64,000 nt of DNA from Alphaproteobacteria bacterium (GTDB taxonomy: Bacteria > Pseudomonadota > Alphaproteobacteria > UBA9655): NCBI GenBank assembly GCA_020049895.1, contig JAGVLE010000024.1, positions 1 through 64,000 of the forward strand, given 5' to 3'. Under the pieces are notes generated by a model. That model saw only the letters and a program-made list of their open reading frames with translations. It ran no database searches and was not told the origin of the DNA. Shown piece after piece: positions 26,503-35,359 of the stretch. Numbering within the stretch: position 1 is the first letter of the stretch; each line of letters opens with the position of its first letter. Position numbers and translations under genes: made by a program.

Positions 26503-28212
26503 TTATTGCGTAATTCGAGCCTGAATTAACATAGGATTTTCTTGAGCATTTGTGCTTTCGGGCAGAGGGGGGACCTGCAATAGAGAGGCTACTCTTTCAA
26601 TAACTTTTCCAGCTATAGGCGCAGCATTCCAGCCTCCCGCATTGAACCCGTATGTCTCTTTAGTCGCTTGAGGACGATCAACCATAACAAGAACTAAGTA
26701 TTGAGGAGAACTCATAGGAAAGACGCCCACGAATGAGGTCATGTTAACTCCTTCTTGATAAGAATTGCCAGCAAGTGTGTTGGCTGTTCCTGTTTTTCCG
26801 CCGACCTGATATCCTTCAACGCGTGCTTTTTTACCTGTGCCTTCGGCCACCACTAAATACATAAGCTGGCGCATAATATCTGACGTTTTTTCAGAAACAA
26901 TGCGTTTGCCGGAGAGGGCCTGACCCTCTGTCTTTAAAAGAGTTGCAGAATGCATCACGCCCTTATTTGCAATACCAGCAATGGCTGTCACAAGTTGTAT
27001 GGGAGTAATAGCGACTCCATACCCATAAGAGGCCGTAATTGTTGTAGCCTCTGACCAGTTCTTTGGATACAAAGGGGTTCCTAATTCCGGGATTTCAAGG
27101 GAGGCGGGTTTAAAAAACCCTAAGTTTTCAAAAAAAGATTTTTGACAGAGCGATCCCATTTCTAAAGCCATTTTAGCGGCTCCGATATTGGATGATTTTG
27201 TAAAAATCTCACCTACCGTTAGGGGATAATGGGCTGGATGGAAATCGGTGATTCTAAAGCGGCCTAAACGCAAAGGTCCCGTAACAACAAACATTTTGAA
27301 TAGGTTAGCATTTGCCTGTTCTAAATAAAGGGCTGTGTTAAAAATCTTAAAACTTGACCCCATTTCATACGTGCCAAGGGTAAGGCGATTAAAGAGAGCG
27401 TCTTTCTCTGTTCCTAAATTCCCTACGTGGTTTGGATCAAAATCTGGCAAGGAAACCATTGCTAATACTTCGCCCGTCTTGACATTCATCACAATGCCGG
27501 CCCCGCCCTGAGCTTCAAACCTCTCAATGCCTTCTGAAAGTTCATCACGCAAAACATGCTGGATGCGAAGATCTAGACTAAGCGCCAAAGGAGTGTCTTT
27601 CTTCAGCAAATCAGTATTGAAAGCTCGTTCAACTCCTCCAAGGCCTTGATTGTCGACGTCCGTATAGCCAAGAACATGAGCAAACAATTCTCCGTGAGGG
27701 TAAACGCGTCGCTCATCTTGCTGAAAATAAAGGCCTGGGAGCCCCAGACGCATGACCTCTGCTTGTTTCTGAGGGGGGAGATGACGTACCAACCATACAA
27801 AGCCTTTTTTAGATTGAAGACGTTGAAGAGTGGCTTTGCAATTCAATTCAGGAAGAACTTTAGAAAGCTTAAGAGTGACTTCATGGGGGTCCAGAACCAC
27901 CCGCGGATTTGCATAAAGGGATGAGGTTTTCAAGCTTGTTACAAGAAGCTCTCCCTGCCGATCAACAATATCCGCACGAAATCTAGGAAGCTTTAAGGCA
28001 TCCGCACGCATAAAATTTTCTTCACCATCCCCCCTTAGAAGGGTTACATCAATAAGGCGCGCCGAGATGACGACAAAAATAAAAATAAAAGAGCAACACA
28101 TAATGAACAGACGGGTATGCGCTCTATCCAGGGTTTGTCGTAAAGAATGCGTATCTTGCCAAGAAGCGGCAGATGAAGAGGCATGAGGTGTATACAGCTT
28201 GCGGTGTATCAT
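26503..28212 (-). CDS. ftsI: septal peptidoglycan transpeptidase FtsI (PBP3)
   Basis: Crosslinks septal peptidoglycan during division. The 569 aa have an N-terminal membrane helix (about 35-57, FIMCCSFIFIFVVISARLI), a pedestal domain, and a transpeptidase domain with MGSSFKIF (SxxK Ser), KSSNIGAAK (SxN) and GGKTGTANT (KTG). It overlaps ftsL by four bases. It is the last gene of a shortened dcw cluster; the usual murE/murF genes do not follow. Confidence 0.96.
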   Translation of the reverse strand: MIHRKLYTPHASSSAASWQDTHSLRQTLDRAHTRLFIMCCSFIFIFVVISARLIDVTLLRGDGEENFMRADALKLPRFRADIVDRQGELLVTSLKTSSLYANPRVVLDPHEVTLKLSKVLPELNCKATLQRLQSKKGFVWLVRHLPPQKQAEVMRLGLPGLYFQQDERRVYPHGELFAHVLGYTDVDNQGLGGVERAFNTDLLKKDTPLALSLDLRIQHVLRDELSEGIERFEAQGGAGIVMNVKTGEVLAMVSLPDFDPNHVGNLGTEKDALFNRLTLGTYEMGSSFKIFNTALYLEQANANLFKMFVVTGPLRLGRFRITDFHPAHYPLTVGEIFTKSSNIGAAKMALEMGSLCQKSFFENLGFFKPASLEIPELGTPLYPKNWSEATTITASYGYGVAITPIQLVTAIAGIANKGVMHSATLLKTEGQALSGKRIVSEKTSDIMRQLMYLVVAEGTGKKARVEGYQVGGKTGTANTLAGNSYQEGVNMTSFVGVFPMSSPQYLVLVMVDRPQATKETYGFNAGGWNAAPIAGKVIERVASLLQVPPLPESTNAQENPMLIQARITQ

Positions 28213-28508
28213 TGCACACCTTTCTGGGGAATAGGGGAGGGCTTTGTTGGAGAAAGAATCGCTGCTACCTGGCCTTTCTTAATGGGCTGAATATCTAGAT
28301 ATTTTATAGCTAATTTTTTCAAACGCTGTGGTTCATTAAGGTGTGTCCACTCAGCTTTAAGGATATGGAGATGCTCCTTTTCTTGATGAATCTGAGCGGT
28401 TGTCTTGAAAAGCTCTTGCTCTGATTTCAAAACTTCATGTTTTACCTTTAAAAGAACAAACCCAAGCGCCAAGGCAAATATTCCAAAGAAAAGGGTAGAG
28501 CGCCGCAT
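28209..28508 (-). CDS. ftsL: cell division protein FtsL
   Basis: 99 aa, single N-terminal TM helix (LFFGIFALALGFVLLKV) followed by a periplasmic coiled coil with heptad Leu/Ile. Length, topology and position between rsmH and ftsI identify it as FtsL, a bridge that recruits FtsI and FtsW with FtsB. Sequence identity alone would be weak. Confidence 0.85.
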   Translation of the reverse strand: MRRSTLFFGIFALALGFVLLKVKHEVLKSEQELFKTTAQIHQEKEHLHILKAEWTHLNEPQRLKKLAIKYLDIQPIKKGQVAAILSPTKPSPIPQKGVQ

Positions 28509-29416
28509 TATTTAGCCCTCCGAATGGCCCAGCGCAGATGCGCAGACCGTGCGCGAGGGTTTTCTTTTATCTCTTGCGTTCCCGGTACCGTAATTTTTTT
28601 ATCGAGCTGCATGAAGCTTGCTTCTTTTCGGGGGGCTTCAGGAAGGTGGCGAGAGGTACGTGGCAAAGCCCCGCTCTTTTCTTTAAGAAACGATTTTGTA
28701 AGGCGGTCTTCAAGGGAATGAAAACTTACAACAATCAGCCTTCCCCCTTCTTTTAAAAGATCTTCGGACGCTTGAAGTCCTGCTTCAATTTCCTTTAACT
28801 CATTGTTCACATATAGTCGAAGAGCCTGGAATGTGCGGGTCGCTGGGTCAAATCCTACCCTTTCAAAGCCCACAATTTTTCGTACCAATTCAGCCAATTG
28901 GGTGGTGGTGGTAAAAGGGGTTGTTTTGCGAGCCTCTACAATAGAACGAGCAATAGCGCGTGAGCGGCGCTCTTCCCCATAATGCCACAAGATGTTGGCA
29001 ATCTCTTTTTCTGCATAGGTGTTGATAACGTCCGCAGCACTGAGGCCGTTCTTGTCCATACGCATATCAAGAGGACCGTCTTGCTTAAAGGAAAATCCAC
29101 GAACGGCCTCATCAATCTGAGGGGAAGACACGCCAAGATCAAAGACAATGCCATCATACTCTCCAGGGGGGACCAGAGTCTTCATGTCTCCAAATCGACC
29201 GGGAATAAAGGTAAAACGAGGAGAGTATTTTTCAGTAAAGAGGGCTGCACGAGGAGAAGCGTCAGGATCACGGTCTAGGGCAACAACAGAGCAATCTGAT
29301 TTTTCAAGGATAGCCCTTGAATAACCGCCTTCTCCAAAAGTTGCATCAATATAGGTTTCATGGGAACGAGGAGAGAGGAGCTTTACAACTTCATTCAACA
29401 TGACAGGGTTATGCAT
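28508..29416 (-). CDS. rsmH: 16S rRNA (cytosine1402-N4)-methyltransferase
   Basis: RsmH (MraW) methylates C1402 in the ribosomal P site. From ATG 29416 it is 302 aa and begins HNPVMLNEVVKLL. SAM-binding DATFGEGGYSRAIL, then DLGVSSPQIDEAVRGFSF and VVSFHSLEDRLTKSF are diagnostic. The longer frame to 29524 would lie inside mraZ and is not needed; the chosen start overlaps mraZ by eight bases. Confidence 0.96.
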   Translation of the reverse strand: MHNPVMLNEVVKLLSPRSHETYIDATFGEGGYSRAILEKSDCSVVALDRDPDASPRAALFTEKYSPRFTFIPGRFGDMKTLVPPGEYDGIVFDLGVSSPQIDEAVRGFSFKQDGPLDMRMDKNGLSAADVINTYAEKEIANILWHYGEERRSRAIARSIVEARKTTPFTTTTQLAELVRKIVGFERVGFDPATRTFQALRLYVNNELKEIEAGLQASEDLLKEGGRLIVVSFHSLEDRLTKSFLKEKSGALPRTSRHLPEAPRKEASFMQLDKKITVPGTQEIKENPRARSAHLRWAIRRAK

Positions 29417-29867
29417 CAGATCCCCAAATTTTGAAGGTCGCCTTCTTTTCGTGAACGCGCGCGCGGGCCTGTTGGCGGTGTTTTTCAAAGAGCTTGGGAT
29501 TCCATATTTGGAAAGTGGCACCACGCCCTACAAAAGCAACACTATCTTCAAGGTGAGCGTGTTCAAGGAGAAGCGATGGGATGATGATGCGTCCTTCTCC
29601 ATCAAAAGCCATCATTTGTGCGTCTGCAAAGATAGCGGAGGCGAGATCGTCCTGTTCCTCTGAAAAGACTTTCAGTTGATCTACGCTCTCGCTTAAGCGT
29701 TGCATACGATCAACGCCCATTCCTTCAATCGTGGGGTGAGTATAAGAGCAGAACCCAACAACTCCTTGAAACGCCTGTTTATTGAGAACGAGACGAAAAG
29801 AAGCGGGCACAGAGGTTCGGCCCTTCTTATCAAGCTTATTAACAAAGGTAGACAGGAATAAAGCCAT
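29409..29867 (-). CDS. mraZ: division/cell wall cluster regulator MraZ
   Basis: MraZ is a ring-forming DNA-binding protein of the AbrB-like fold that represses the dcw promoter. The 152 aa contain both SpoVT-AbrB repeats: FVNKLDKKGRTSVPASFR near the start and MMAFDGEGRIIIPSLLLEHA in the second half, each with the DxxGR signature. It is first in the cluster. Four regularly spaced TGGGA-type boxes lie 166-200 bases upstream. Confidence 0.95.
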   Translation of the reverse strand: MALFLSTFVNKLDKKGRTSVPASFRLVLNKQAFQGVVGFCSYTHPTIEGMGVDRMQRLSESVDQLKVFSEEQDDLASAIFADAQMMAFDGEGRIIIPSLLLEHAHLEDSVAFVGRGATFQIWNPKLFEKHRQQARARVHEKKATFKIWGSDA

Positions 29868-30032
29868 TTTGTGTAGTACTTCCTTAAATGGAAAAATGTC
29901 CTTGTCTCTTCCTCTCTATCAATGTTTTCATCGTCATAAATTCCTCAAATGTTGATCACCATTTTTAGAATTTCTGACGACAAAAACACCAATCAGACTA
30001 CAAGCCCCCCAAGACCTCTTTATGGTATAGCA

Positions 30033-30067
30033 TGGGATATTATGGGATTCAATGGGAAAAAATGGAA
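30033..30067. promoter_or_regulatory. MraZ-type operator: four TGGNA boxes, period 10
   Basis: On the plus strand TGGGA occurs at 30033, 30043 and 30053, and TGGAA at 30063, each exactly ten bases apart. MraZ is known to bind direct TGGGN repeats with five-base spacers in front of mraZ. Here the repeats lie on the opposite strand to mraZ and about 170 bases from its start codon, so the transcription start should lie in 29868-30030. Confidence 0.7.
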
Positions 30068-30151
30068 ATTATAGGATGTTTTATGGAAAGCCACAGTGAG
30101 TCACCAGCGATGAAGACATGCAAAAGGATAGATAGTTTTTCTATATAGAAA

Positions 30152-30367
30152 CCTCTGCAAAAGGTATCCTCCCCCGAACGTCATCCCGGAGCCTAGACTT
30201 TCTTCTCGAGCGAAGGGAGAGTTAGAAAGGCTTGGCATCCGGGACCTAGATTGAGGCCCTCCCTGTGGCCCTCGCCAAGAATGCTATCGCTTGCTCAAAG
30301 AGCTCGCGGGGCTTATCTAGGCAAGGAAGACAGGGGTGGGAGAGAACACAAATACCTTTTGCAGAGG
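30152..30367. repeat. palindromic intergenic repeat, full copy A
   Basis: A 216-base element bounded by perfect 16-base inverted ends, CCTCTGCAAAAGGTAT (30152-30167) and ATACCTTTTGCAGAGG (30352-30367). Inside are CGTCATCCCGGA and GGCATCCGGGACC, a small REP-like palindrome, and a right block ending CAGGGGTGGGAGAG. It has no coding capacity. It lies between hldE and mraZ. Confidence 0.85.
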
Positions 30368-30447
30368 CTTTTAAAGAGAGTAGAGATTTTTTCTTTGGCT
30401 GGCTTACCAATGTTTGATTGGCCTTGAGGGAACAAGGTGCCTTCGCC

Positions 30448-31899
30448 TTAGCTTGCCATTTTAGAGATTATATTGGTAGTGCTTTGACCTTCGATAAGGT
30501 TGACCAAGAAAACTTCCCCTCCATAACTTTGAACGAATGAAGCGCCGACAACTTGATCGATCGTATAATCGGCTCCTTTTACCAGCACATCTGGCTTGAG
30601 GTCTTGGATAAGTTCAAGCGGGGTATCTTCATCAAATAAAACCACCAAATCTACACATTCCAGAGAAGACAGAACGAATGCACGTGCTATTTCTTGCTGA
30701 ACAGGGCGAGTAGGACCTTTGAGACGTTGGACAGAATGATCCGTATTAAGCCCTATGATTAGCTTGTTTGCGCGGGCTTTGGATTGTTTTAAAAGGGAAA
30801 CGTGCCCAGGATGGAGGAGGTCAAAGCACCCGTTTGTGAAAGCAACATCCTGTCCTCGACGTTTCCACAGGTTGACAATCTCTACGGCGCGCTCGCGAGA
30901 AACGATCTTTTCTTCATACCCATGAATTTCTTTTTCATGAAGGGCTTCCAATAATTCTTGTGGATGGACAACAGCCGTTCCTACTTTACCAACGACAATC
31001 CCTGCCGCCGTATTGGCTAGGGAAGTGGCTTCAGAATGCGTAGCACCTGCAGCAAGCGCTATGGCAATTGTTGCGATCACTGTGTCCCCTGCTCCTGAGA
31101 CATCAAAGACTTCAAGAGCCTTTGTAGGAAGATGCTCAATAGAGCCAGAGGGCTTAACAAGGGTCATTCCCTGTGCCCCGCGGGTGACGATTATTGCTTG
31201 AAGGTCATAAAGCTTCAGCGCTTTTTGAGCGGCTTCCACAAGATCTTTATCGGAATCAGAGGAAATACCCATCGCAGCGATGAGTTCATGATGATTGGGA
31301 GTCAAGAGGGTGGCCCCATTATATCGCGTATAATCGCGCCCCTTTGGATCTATGAGCACGGGTTTATTATGTGCTTTAGCTTCTTTTATCAGCGCTTGGA
31401 GTCCCCGTGGGGTCAAAACTCCCTTAGCATAATCGGAGAGGATCACAAGGTCGTGCTTAGAAATTTCTTGCTTAAAAAGGTTAATAAGCTTGTCTTCAAG
31501 GGATTCATGAATAGGAGAAATATGTTCCCGGTCTGTACGCAAAACCTGCTGATTATCCGCAATAAAGCGCGTTTTAAGGGTTGTTGTGCGCGTTTTATCT
31601 TTAAGAAGAGAAAACGTAACCTTAGGAAGAGTCTTAAGAAGGGTTTCTAGGGAAGTTGCTTCTCTATCATCTCCAACGACTGAGAGAAAAGTGACAGAAG
31701 CCCCTAGAGCCTCAAGATTACGAACAACGTTTCCAGCGCCGCCTAAAATAACCATTTCATCTTGGGTATGAAGGACGGGGATGGGCGCTTCTGGGGAAAT
31801 GCGAGAGATTTTCCCTTTGATGAAGCAGTCGATCATGATATCCCCCACGCACAGAATGCGAGTTGTTGGGAAGGATTCGAAAAGGGAAGATACGTCCAT
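30448..31899 (-). CDS. hldE: bifunctional heptose-7-phosphate kinase / heptose-1-phosphate adenylyltransferase
   Basis: HldE makes ADP-heptose for the LPS core. The 483 aa combine a ribokinase-type kinase (about 1-320: CVGDIMIDCFIKG, GGAGNVVRNLEALGA, DVSGAGDTVIATIA with catalytic Asp) and a nucleotidyltransferase (about 340-483: TNGCFDLLHPGHVSLL, KGADYTIDQVVGA). Its stop meets the chain of gmhA-hldE: gmhA ends where hldE starts. It implies a heptose-containing LPS. Confidence 0.96.
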   Translation of the reverse strand: MDVSSLFESFPTTRILCVGDIMIDCFIKGKISRISPEAPIPVLHTQDEMVILGGAGNVVRNLEALGASVTFLSVVGDDREATSLETLLKTLPKVTFSLLKDKTRTTTLKTRFIADNQQVLRTDREHISPIHESLEDKLINLFKQEISKHDLVILSDYAKGVLTPRGLQALIKEAKAHNKPVLIDPKGRDYTRYNGATLLTPNHHELIAAMGISSDSDKDLVEAAQKALKLYDLQAIIVTRGAQGMTLVKPSGSIEHLPTKALEVFDVSGAGDTVIATIAIALAAGATHSEATSLANTAAGIVVGKVGTAVVHPQELLEALHEKEIHGYEEKIVSRERAVEIVNLWKRRGQDVAFTNGCFDLLHPGHVSLLKQSKARANKLIIGLNTDHSVQRLKGPTRPVQQEIARAFVLSSLECVDLVVLFDEDTPLELIQDLKPDVLVKGADYTIDQVVGASFVQSYGGEVFLVNLIEGQSTTNIISKMAS

Positions 31900-32513
31900 T
31901 AAATAAGCCCCAACTTATGTTCAATAGCTCCACATAACATTTGCCCAAAAGTGATATGCATTTCTTGAATACGGGACGTTGTCGAAGAGGGAATTTTTAG
32001 CAAAATATCACAAAGAGAAGGAAGTTCACCGCCCGTTCCCCCTGTAAGTCCTACGGTTACAAGGCCTTTTTCGCGCGCGGCCTTTAAGGCAGCAAGAATG
32101 TTTGGGCTTTTTCCTGACGTTGAGATTCCAATGGCGATATCTCCTTTTGCTCCCAAAGCTTCAATTTGACGAGCGAAAAGGTGTTCAAATCCAAGATCAT
32201 TTCCAACAGCGGTTAATAATGAGGTGTCAGTGGTTAAGGCTAGGGCTGCAAGGGCACGTCTGTTTGTTTTAAAACGTACCACAAATTCGGTCGCTAAATG
32301 CTGAGCGTCAGCCGCACTTCCCCCATTCCCAAAGAAAAGAAGTTTTCTTCCTGCTTGAAGGGCTTGGGTACAGGCCTCTACCCAGGCTGAAAATTCAGGG
32401 AATAGCTCGACAAAGCTATCCTCAGCGACCTGGCAATGCTCGGCTTTCTCTGCGTCATAAAAAGAGCGAAGATTAAATGAAGAATCGGTTGGGTTAAAAT
32501 TCAACTGTGACAA
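31899..32513 (-). CDS. gmhA: sedoheptulose-7-phosphate isomerase
   Basis: First step of ADP-heptose synthesis. SIS-domain protein: FFGNGGSAADAQHLATEFVVR, TTDTSLLTAVGNDLGFE, GISTSGKSPNI and a late RIQEMHITFGQMLCGAIE. I place the start at TTG 32513, five bases after GGAGGGGAAG, giving 204 aa and a 20-base overlap with the zinc-ribbon gene. An ATG at 32552 is in frame but lies deeper in that gene. Its stop overlaps the hldE start by one base. Confidence 0.93.
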   Translation of the reverse strand: MSQLNFNPTDSSFNLRSFYDAEKAEHCQVAEDSFVELFPEFSAWVEACTQALQAGRKLLFFGNGGSAADAQHLATEFVVRFKTNRRALAALALTTDTSLLTAVGNDLGFEHLFARQIEALGAKGDIAIGISTSGKSPNILAALKAAREKGLVTVGLTGGTGGELPSLCDILLKIPSSTTSRIQEMHITFGQMLCGAIEHKLGLI

Positions 32514-33132
32514 CTTCCCCTCCTGCAATTTTAGGCCTAGGGGCTGTTTCAAAATGAATGAATTCCCCCGGGGCTAGAGATGATTTTGGCAAGTAATGCT
32601 CCCAATGATCAAGGATTTGCCGGGTTTTGGGGGAGCCTTTTTCCCCTATGATATTGATTTTCAAAGAACTAAATTCTCGAACGTCATGCGATGTATTGGT
32701 AACATATCCTTCCACAACAAGCATTTCTATCTCTCCATTTGCATTAAGACGTGGAGTAATATTAGATATTACCAAACCAACACCTGGGACAGTGGTTGAA
32801 AGCCCTAAAAGAGAATATCCTTTTTCAGCTTCTGGCCATGTTTCTACAATCGTATCCCGTCCAAATACAATTATATTAAGTAAAATGGCGAGGATTGCAA
32901 GAAATAAAACAAATCCTGTCCATCTAAAACGTTTTTTAGGAAAAGCGCGGGGAGGGATAAAATCGGGAGAGTTATCAAGACTTATAAGGGGAGGGACCTT
33001 AGAAGAAGATTTTTCTGGCAGTTGTTTCCATGTATAATAACAAACGGTGCAGCGAACATGCCTGCCTTCCGGGGGAAGCAGTGAGTCGTTAAGCGTAAAA
33101 CGATTAGAACAGCTAGAGCATGTTACGATCAT
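32494..33132 (-). CDS. MJ0042-type zinc-ribbon membrane protein
   Basis: 212 aa. The N-terminal zinc ribbon (residues 1-40) has CSSC and CTVC pairs in the MJ0042 pattern with ...RHVRCTVCYYTW. One TM helix follows at about 72-92 (GFVLFLAILAILLNIIVF), and the C-terminal part is a periplasmic beta domain (DUF3426-like: VVEGYVTNTSHDVREF). Alphaproteobacteria commonly keep such a gene divergent from ftsEX, as here. Function unknown. Confidence 0.85.
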   Translation of the reverse strand: MIVTCSSCSNRFTLNDSLLPPEGRHVRCTVCYYTWKQLPEKSSSKVPPLISLDNSPDFIPPRAFPKKRFRWTGFVLFLAILAILLNIIVFGRDTIVETWPEAEKGYSLLGLSTTVPGVGLVISNITPRLNANGEIEMLVVEGYVTNTSHDVREFSSLKINIIGEKGSPKTRQILDHWEHYLPKSSLAPGEFIHFETAPRPKIAGGEVVTVEF

Positions 33133-33261
33133 TTAAGAATCCTCTTCCCTCATTTTGCCATTTAGTTATATGCTTTTTAAAAAGAGGGTGCAAGCTAGAC
33201 GAAAACCTTCTTTTATGCCATTTTAAAGCCACGACTTCTTGAATAATATAGGAATGAATGC

Positions 33262-33951
33262 GTGTCAGATTTTATTGCTCAGCTCAACGATGTTGGTCAT
33301 CAATACGAAGAAGGTCCCGAGATTTTTAAGAAAGTGACTTTTGATATTGAGAGTGGATCCTTTTATTTTCTGACGGGGCCCAGTGGAGCAGGGAAATCCT
33401 CTCTTCTGAAGATGTTGTACCTGGGGTTAAAACCCACGTGGGGAAGTCTACGGTTGTTTGGAGAAGATCCTCTCAAGATGAAGCCATCGTCCCTTCCTTT
33501 CTTGCGTCAAAAATTGGGCGTTGTCTTTCAGGAATTCAAACTATTGGATTACCTTAAGGTGATTGATAATGTGTCTCTTCCCTTACGGGTACGCGGAATA
33601 GAGGCTAGGCAAGCGCGTAAGCATGCAGAAGAGCTACTCAATTGGGTTGGATTAAGCGATGCGCTTAACGTCTATCCCTCCATTCTTTCAGGAGGGCAAA
33701 AGCAACGAGTTGCCATTGCACGAGCCATTGTAACCCGGCCTCAACTTTTGTTGGCAGACGAGCCTACAGGGAATGTGGACGATGAAATTGCCCTTAAATT
33801 GCTTCATCTTTTTGAGGAATTGAACAAGATGGGAACGACAGTCATTATTGCAACCCACAATCAGAACCTTTTAGAAAAGTCTCCAAACCCTCTTCTTATT
33901 ATTAAGGAGGGGACTATTATTAAAACTTCCCCTCAGAGGAAATCCTCATGA
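33262..33951 (+). CDS. ftsE: cell division ATP-binding protein FtsE
   Basis: ATPase of the FtsEX complex, which activates septal amidases through the periplasm. The 229 aa have Walker A GPSGAGKSSLL, Q-loop VVFQEFKLLDYL, signature LSGGQKQRVAIARA, Walker B LLLADEPTGNVD. The stop overlaps the ftsX start (ATGA). Confidence 0.96.
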   Translation: MSDFIAQLNDVGHQYEEGPEIFKKVTFDIESGSFYFLTGPSGAGKSSLLKMLYLGLKPTWGSLRLFGEDPLKMKPSSLPFLRQKLGVVFQEFKLLDYLKVIDNVSLPLRVRGIEARQARKHAEELLNWVGLSDALNVYPSILSGGQKQRVAIARAIVTRPQLLLADEPTGNVDDEIALKLLHLFEELNKMGTTVIIATHNQNLLEKSPNPLLIIKEGTIIKTSPQRKSS

Positions 33952-34817
33952 AAAATCGTCAAGACCTTCCCTTAACGCATGACATTGCTGCCCGCTTTTT
34001 ACCCATTATTGTGGGATTGATGGTTTATTTAGGCTGTCTTTGTTGCGTATTTACTTTTTTTGTCTTTGATGCCACCCATTCTTGGAAAAAGCAGCTCACG
34101 ACTCATGTCACAATAGAGATTCCTAGACTTCCTAGTGAATCGTCGGATACGTTGCAAGCGCGGGTTCTTCAACTTTTAAATAAAACGCCAGGGATTCGGC
34201 AAGCGGCTGCAGTGCCACAGAGAGAGCTGGAGAGTCTTTTAACCTCCCTTGTGGGAACGACGAGTTCCATGGATCTGCCTTCCTTGCCGGTGTTGATTGA
34301 TGTAGCTCTTACAGAAGAAGAGCCCATAGATATTGAAAATCTGGAAGCTCACTTAAAAAATATGGATGCCCAAATTCAACTTATGGATCATCGGGCCTGG
34401 CAAGCTCAAGTTTTAACGCTTATTCAGGCAACGATTGTTCTCACCTCAACCCTCACGTTACTTGTTCTTTTAACAGCGCTTATTGCGACTAAATTTGCAG
34501 TGCGGACAAGTTTGTTAATTCACAGGCATGTCATTGATATCCTTCATTTAATAGGGGCTACAGATGAATATATCGCACGGCAGTTTCAAATTCATATTTT
34601 AAAACAGGGACTTGTGGCCAGTACACTGGGGGCAGCCTTAGCCTTTCTTACGTTTTGGGGAATTATGTTTTTATTGGAAAACATAGGATTTTCCTTTGCG
34701 TTTAAAGCGACCTTCTTTGTACAAGCCTTTTGTGTGTTTACCTTGGCTCCCTTTATGACAAGTTTTTTCATGATGTTTTTTGCACGTCATACCGCACTCA
34801 AAGGACTTTATACATGA
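33948..34817 (+). CDS. ftsX: cell division protein FtsX
   Basis: Membrane partner of FtsE. 289 aa, four predicted TM helices: one near 23-45 (LMVYLGCLCCVFTFFVF), a periplasmic domain, then three in the second half (VLTSTLTLLVLLTALIA onward). The overlap with ftsE and the shape are diagnostic. It overlaps gmhB by four bases, so division and LPS genes are translationally coupled here. Confidence 0.93.
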   Translation: MKNRQDLPLTHDIAARFLPIIVGLMVYLGCLCCVFTFFVFDATHSWKKQLTTHVTIEIPRLPSESSDTLQARVLQLLNKTPGIRQAAAVPQRELESLLTSLVGTTSSMDLPSLPVLIDVALTEEEPIDIENLEAHLKNMDAQIQLMDHRAWQAQVLTLIQATIVLTSTLTLLVLLTALIATKFAVRTSLLIHRHVIDILHLIGATDEYIARQFQIHILKQGLVASTLGAALAFLTFWGIMFLLENIGFSFAFKATFFVQAFCVFTLAPFMTSFFMMFFARHTALKGLYT

Positions 34818-35359
34818 AGCTTGTTTTGCTTGATCGAGATGGCGTCATTAATAGGGACTGCCTACGCTCAGTGAAATCGAAGGAAGAGTTTTGCTTGCTC
34901 CCTCGGGCGGCAGCGGCCATCAAACTATTAAATGAGGCTTCTGTTCCCATAGCCGTTGTGACCAACCAAGCATGTGTGGGGCGTGGAGACTTGTCGGAAG
35001 AGGGGTTAGAAGAGATTCATGCCTATATGAAAGACCTCTTAAAGGAAGAAGGGGCTTTTGTAGATCATATTTTTGTGTGTACGTCTGCTGACCCTGCTCA
35101 TCCTTGTCGTAAACCTAACCCTGGATTGCTGTTAGAAGCTTTGAAAATGTTTAACGTCACATACTCTGATGTTGTCATAATTGGGGATGATTTGCGGGAT
35201 CTTGAAGCAGGGAAAGCAGCAGAGTGTCACCGTATTTTGGTTCAGACAGGAAAAGGCAGCGATATCGTTGCTAAAGGTTTGCCAGAAAGACTTTTACCTG
35301 TAGGGATCTTTGAGGATCTTTTTGAAGCTGTCACGCATCTTACGCAAGTTAGCCTATGA
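34814..35359 (+). CDS. gmhB: D-glycero-heptose-1,7-bisphosphate phosphatase
   Basis: HAD-family phosphatase between the HldE kinase and adenylyltransferase steps. From ATG 34814 it is 181 aa: LLDRDGVINRD (catalytic Asp pair), VVTNQACVGRGD, CRKPNPGLLLEA and IIGDDLRDLEAG. The zinc loop is shorter than in E. coli (CTSADPAHPC), with Cys and His that could still form a site. The longer frame to 34730 lies in ftsX and is rejected. With gmhA and hldE nearby the ADP-heptose set lacks only hldD in this window. Confidence 0.9.
   Translation: MKLVLLDRDGVINRDCLRSVKSKEEFCLLPRAAAAIKLLNEASVPIAVVTNQACVGRGDLSEEGLEEIHAYMKDLLKEEGAFVDHIFVCTSADPAHPCRKPNPGLLLEALKMFNVTYSDVVIIGDDLRDLEAGKAAECHRILVQTGKGSDIVAKGLPERLLPVGIFEDLFEAVTHLTQVSL

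Noticed and set aside
29417..29524. 36-residue N-terminal extension of RsmH
   Set aside because: It lies inside mraZ and does not match the family, whose members start at HNPVML.
34730..34813. 28-residue N-terminal extension of GmhB
   Set aside because: It is ftsX sequence in another frame; the ATG overlapping the ftsX stop is the natural start.
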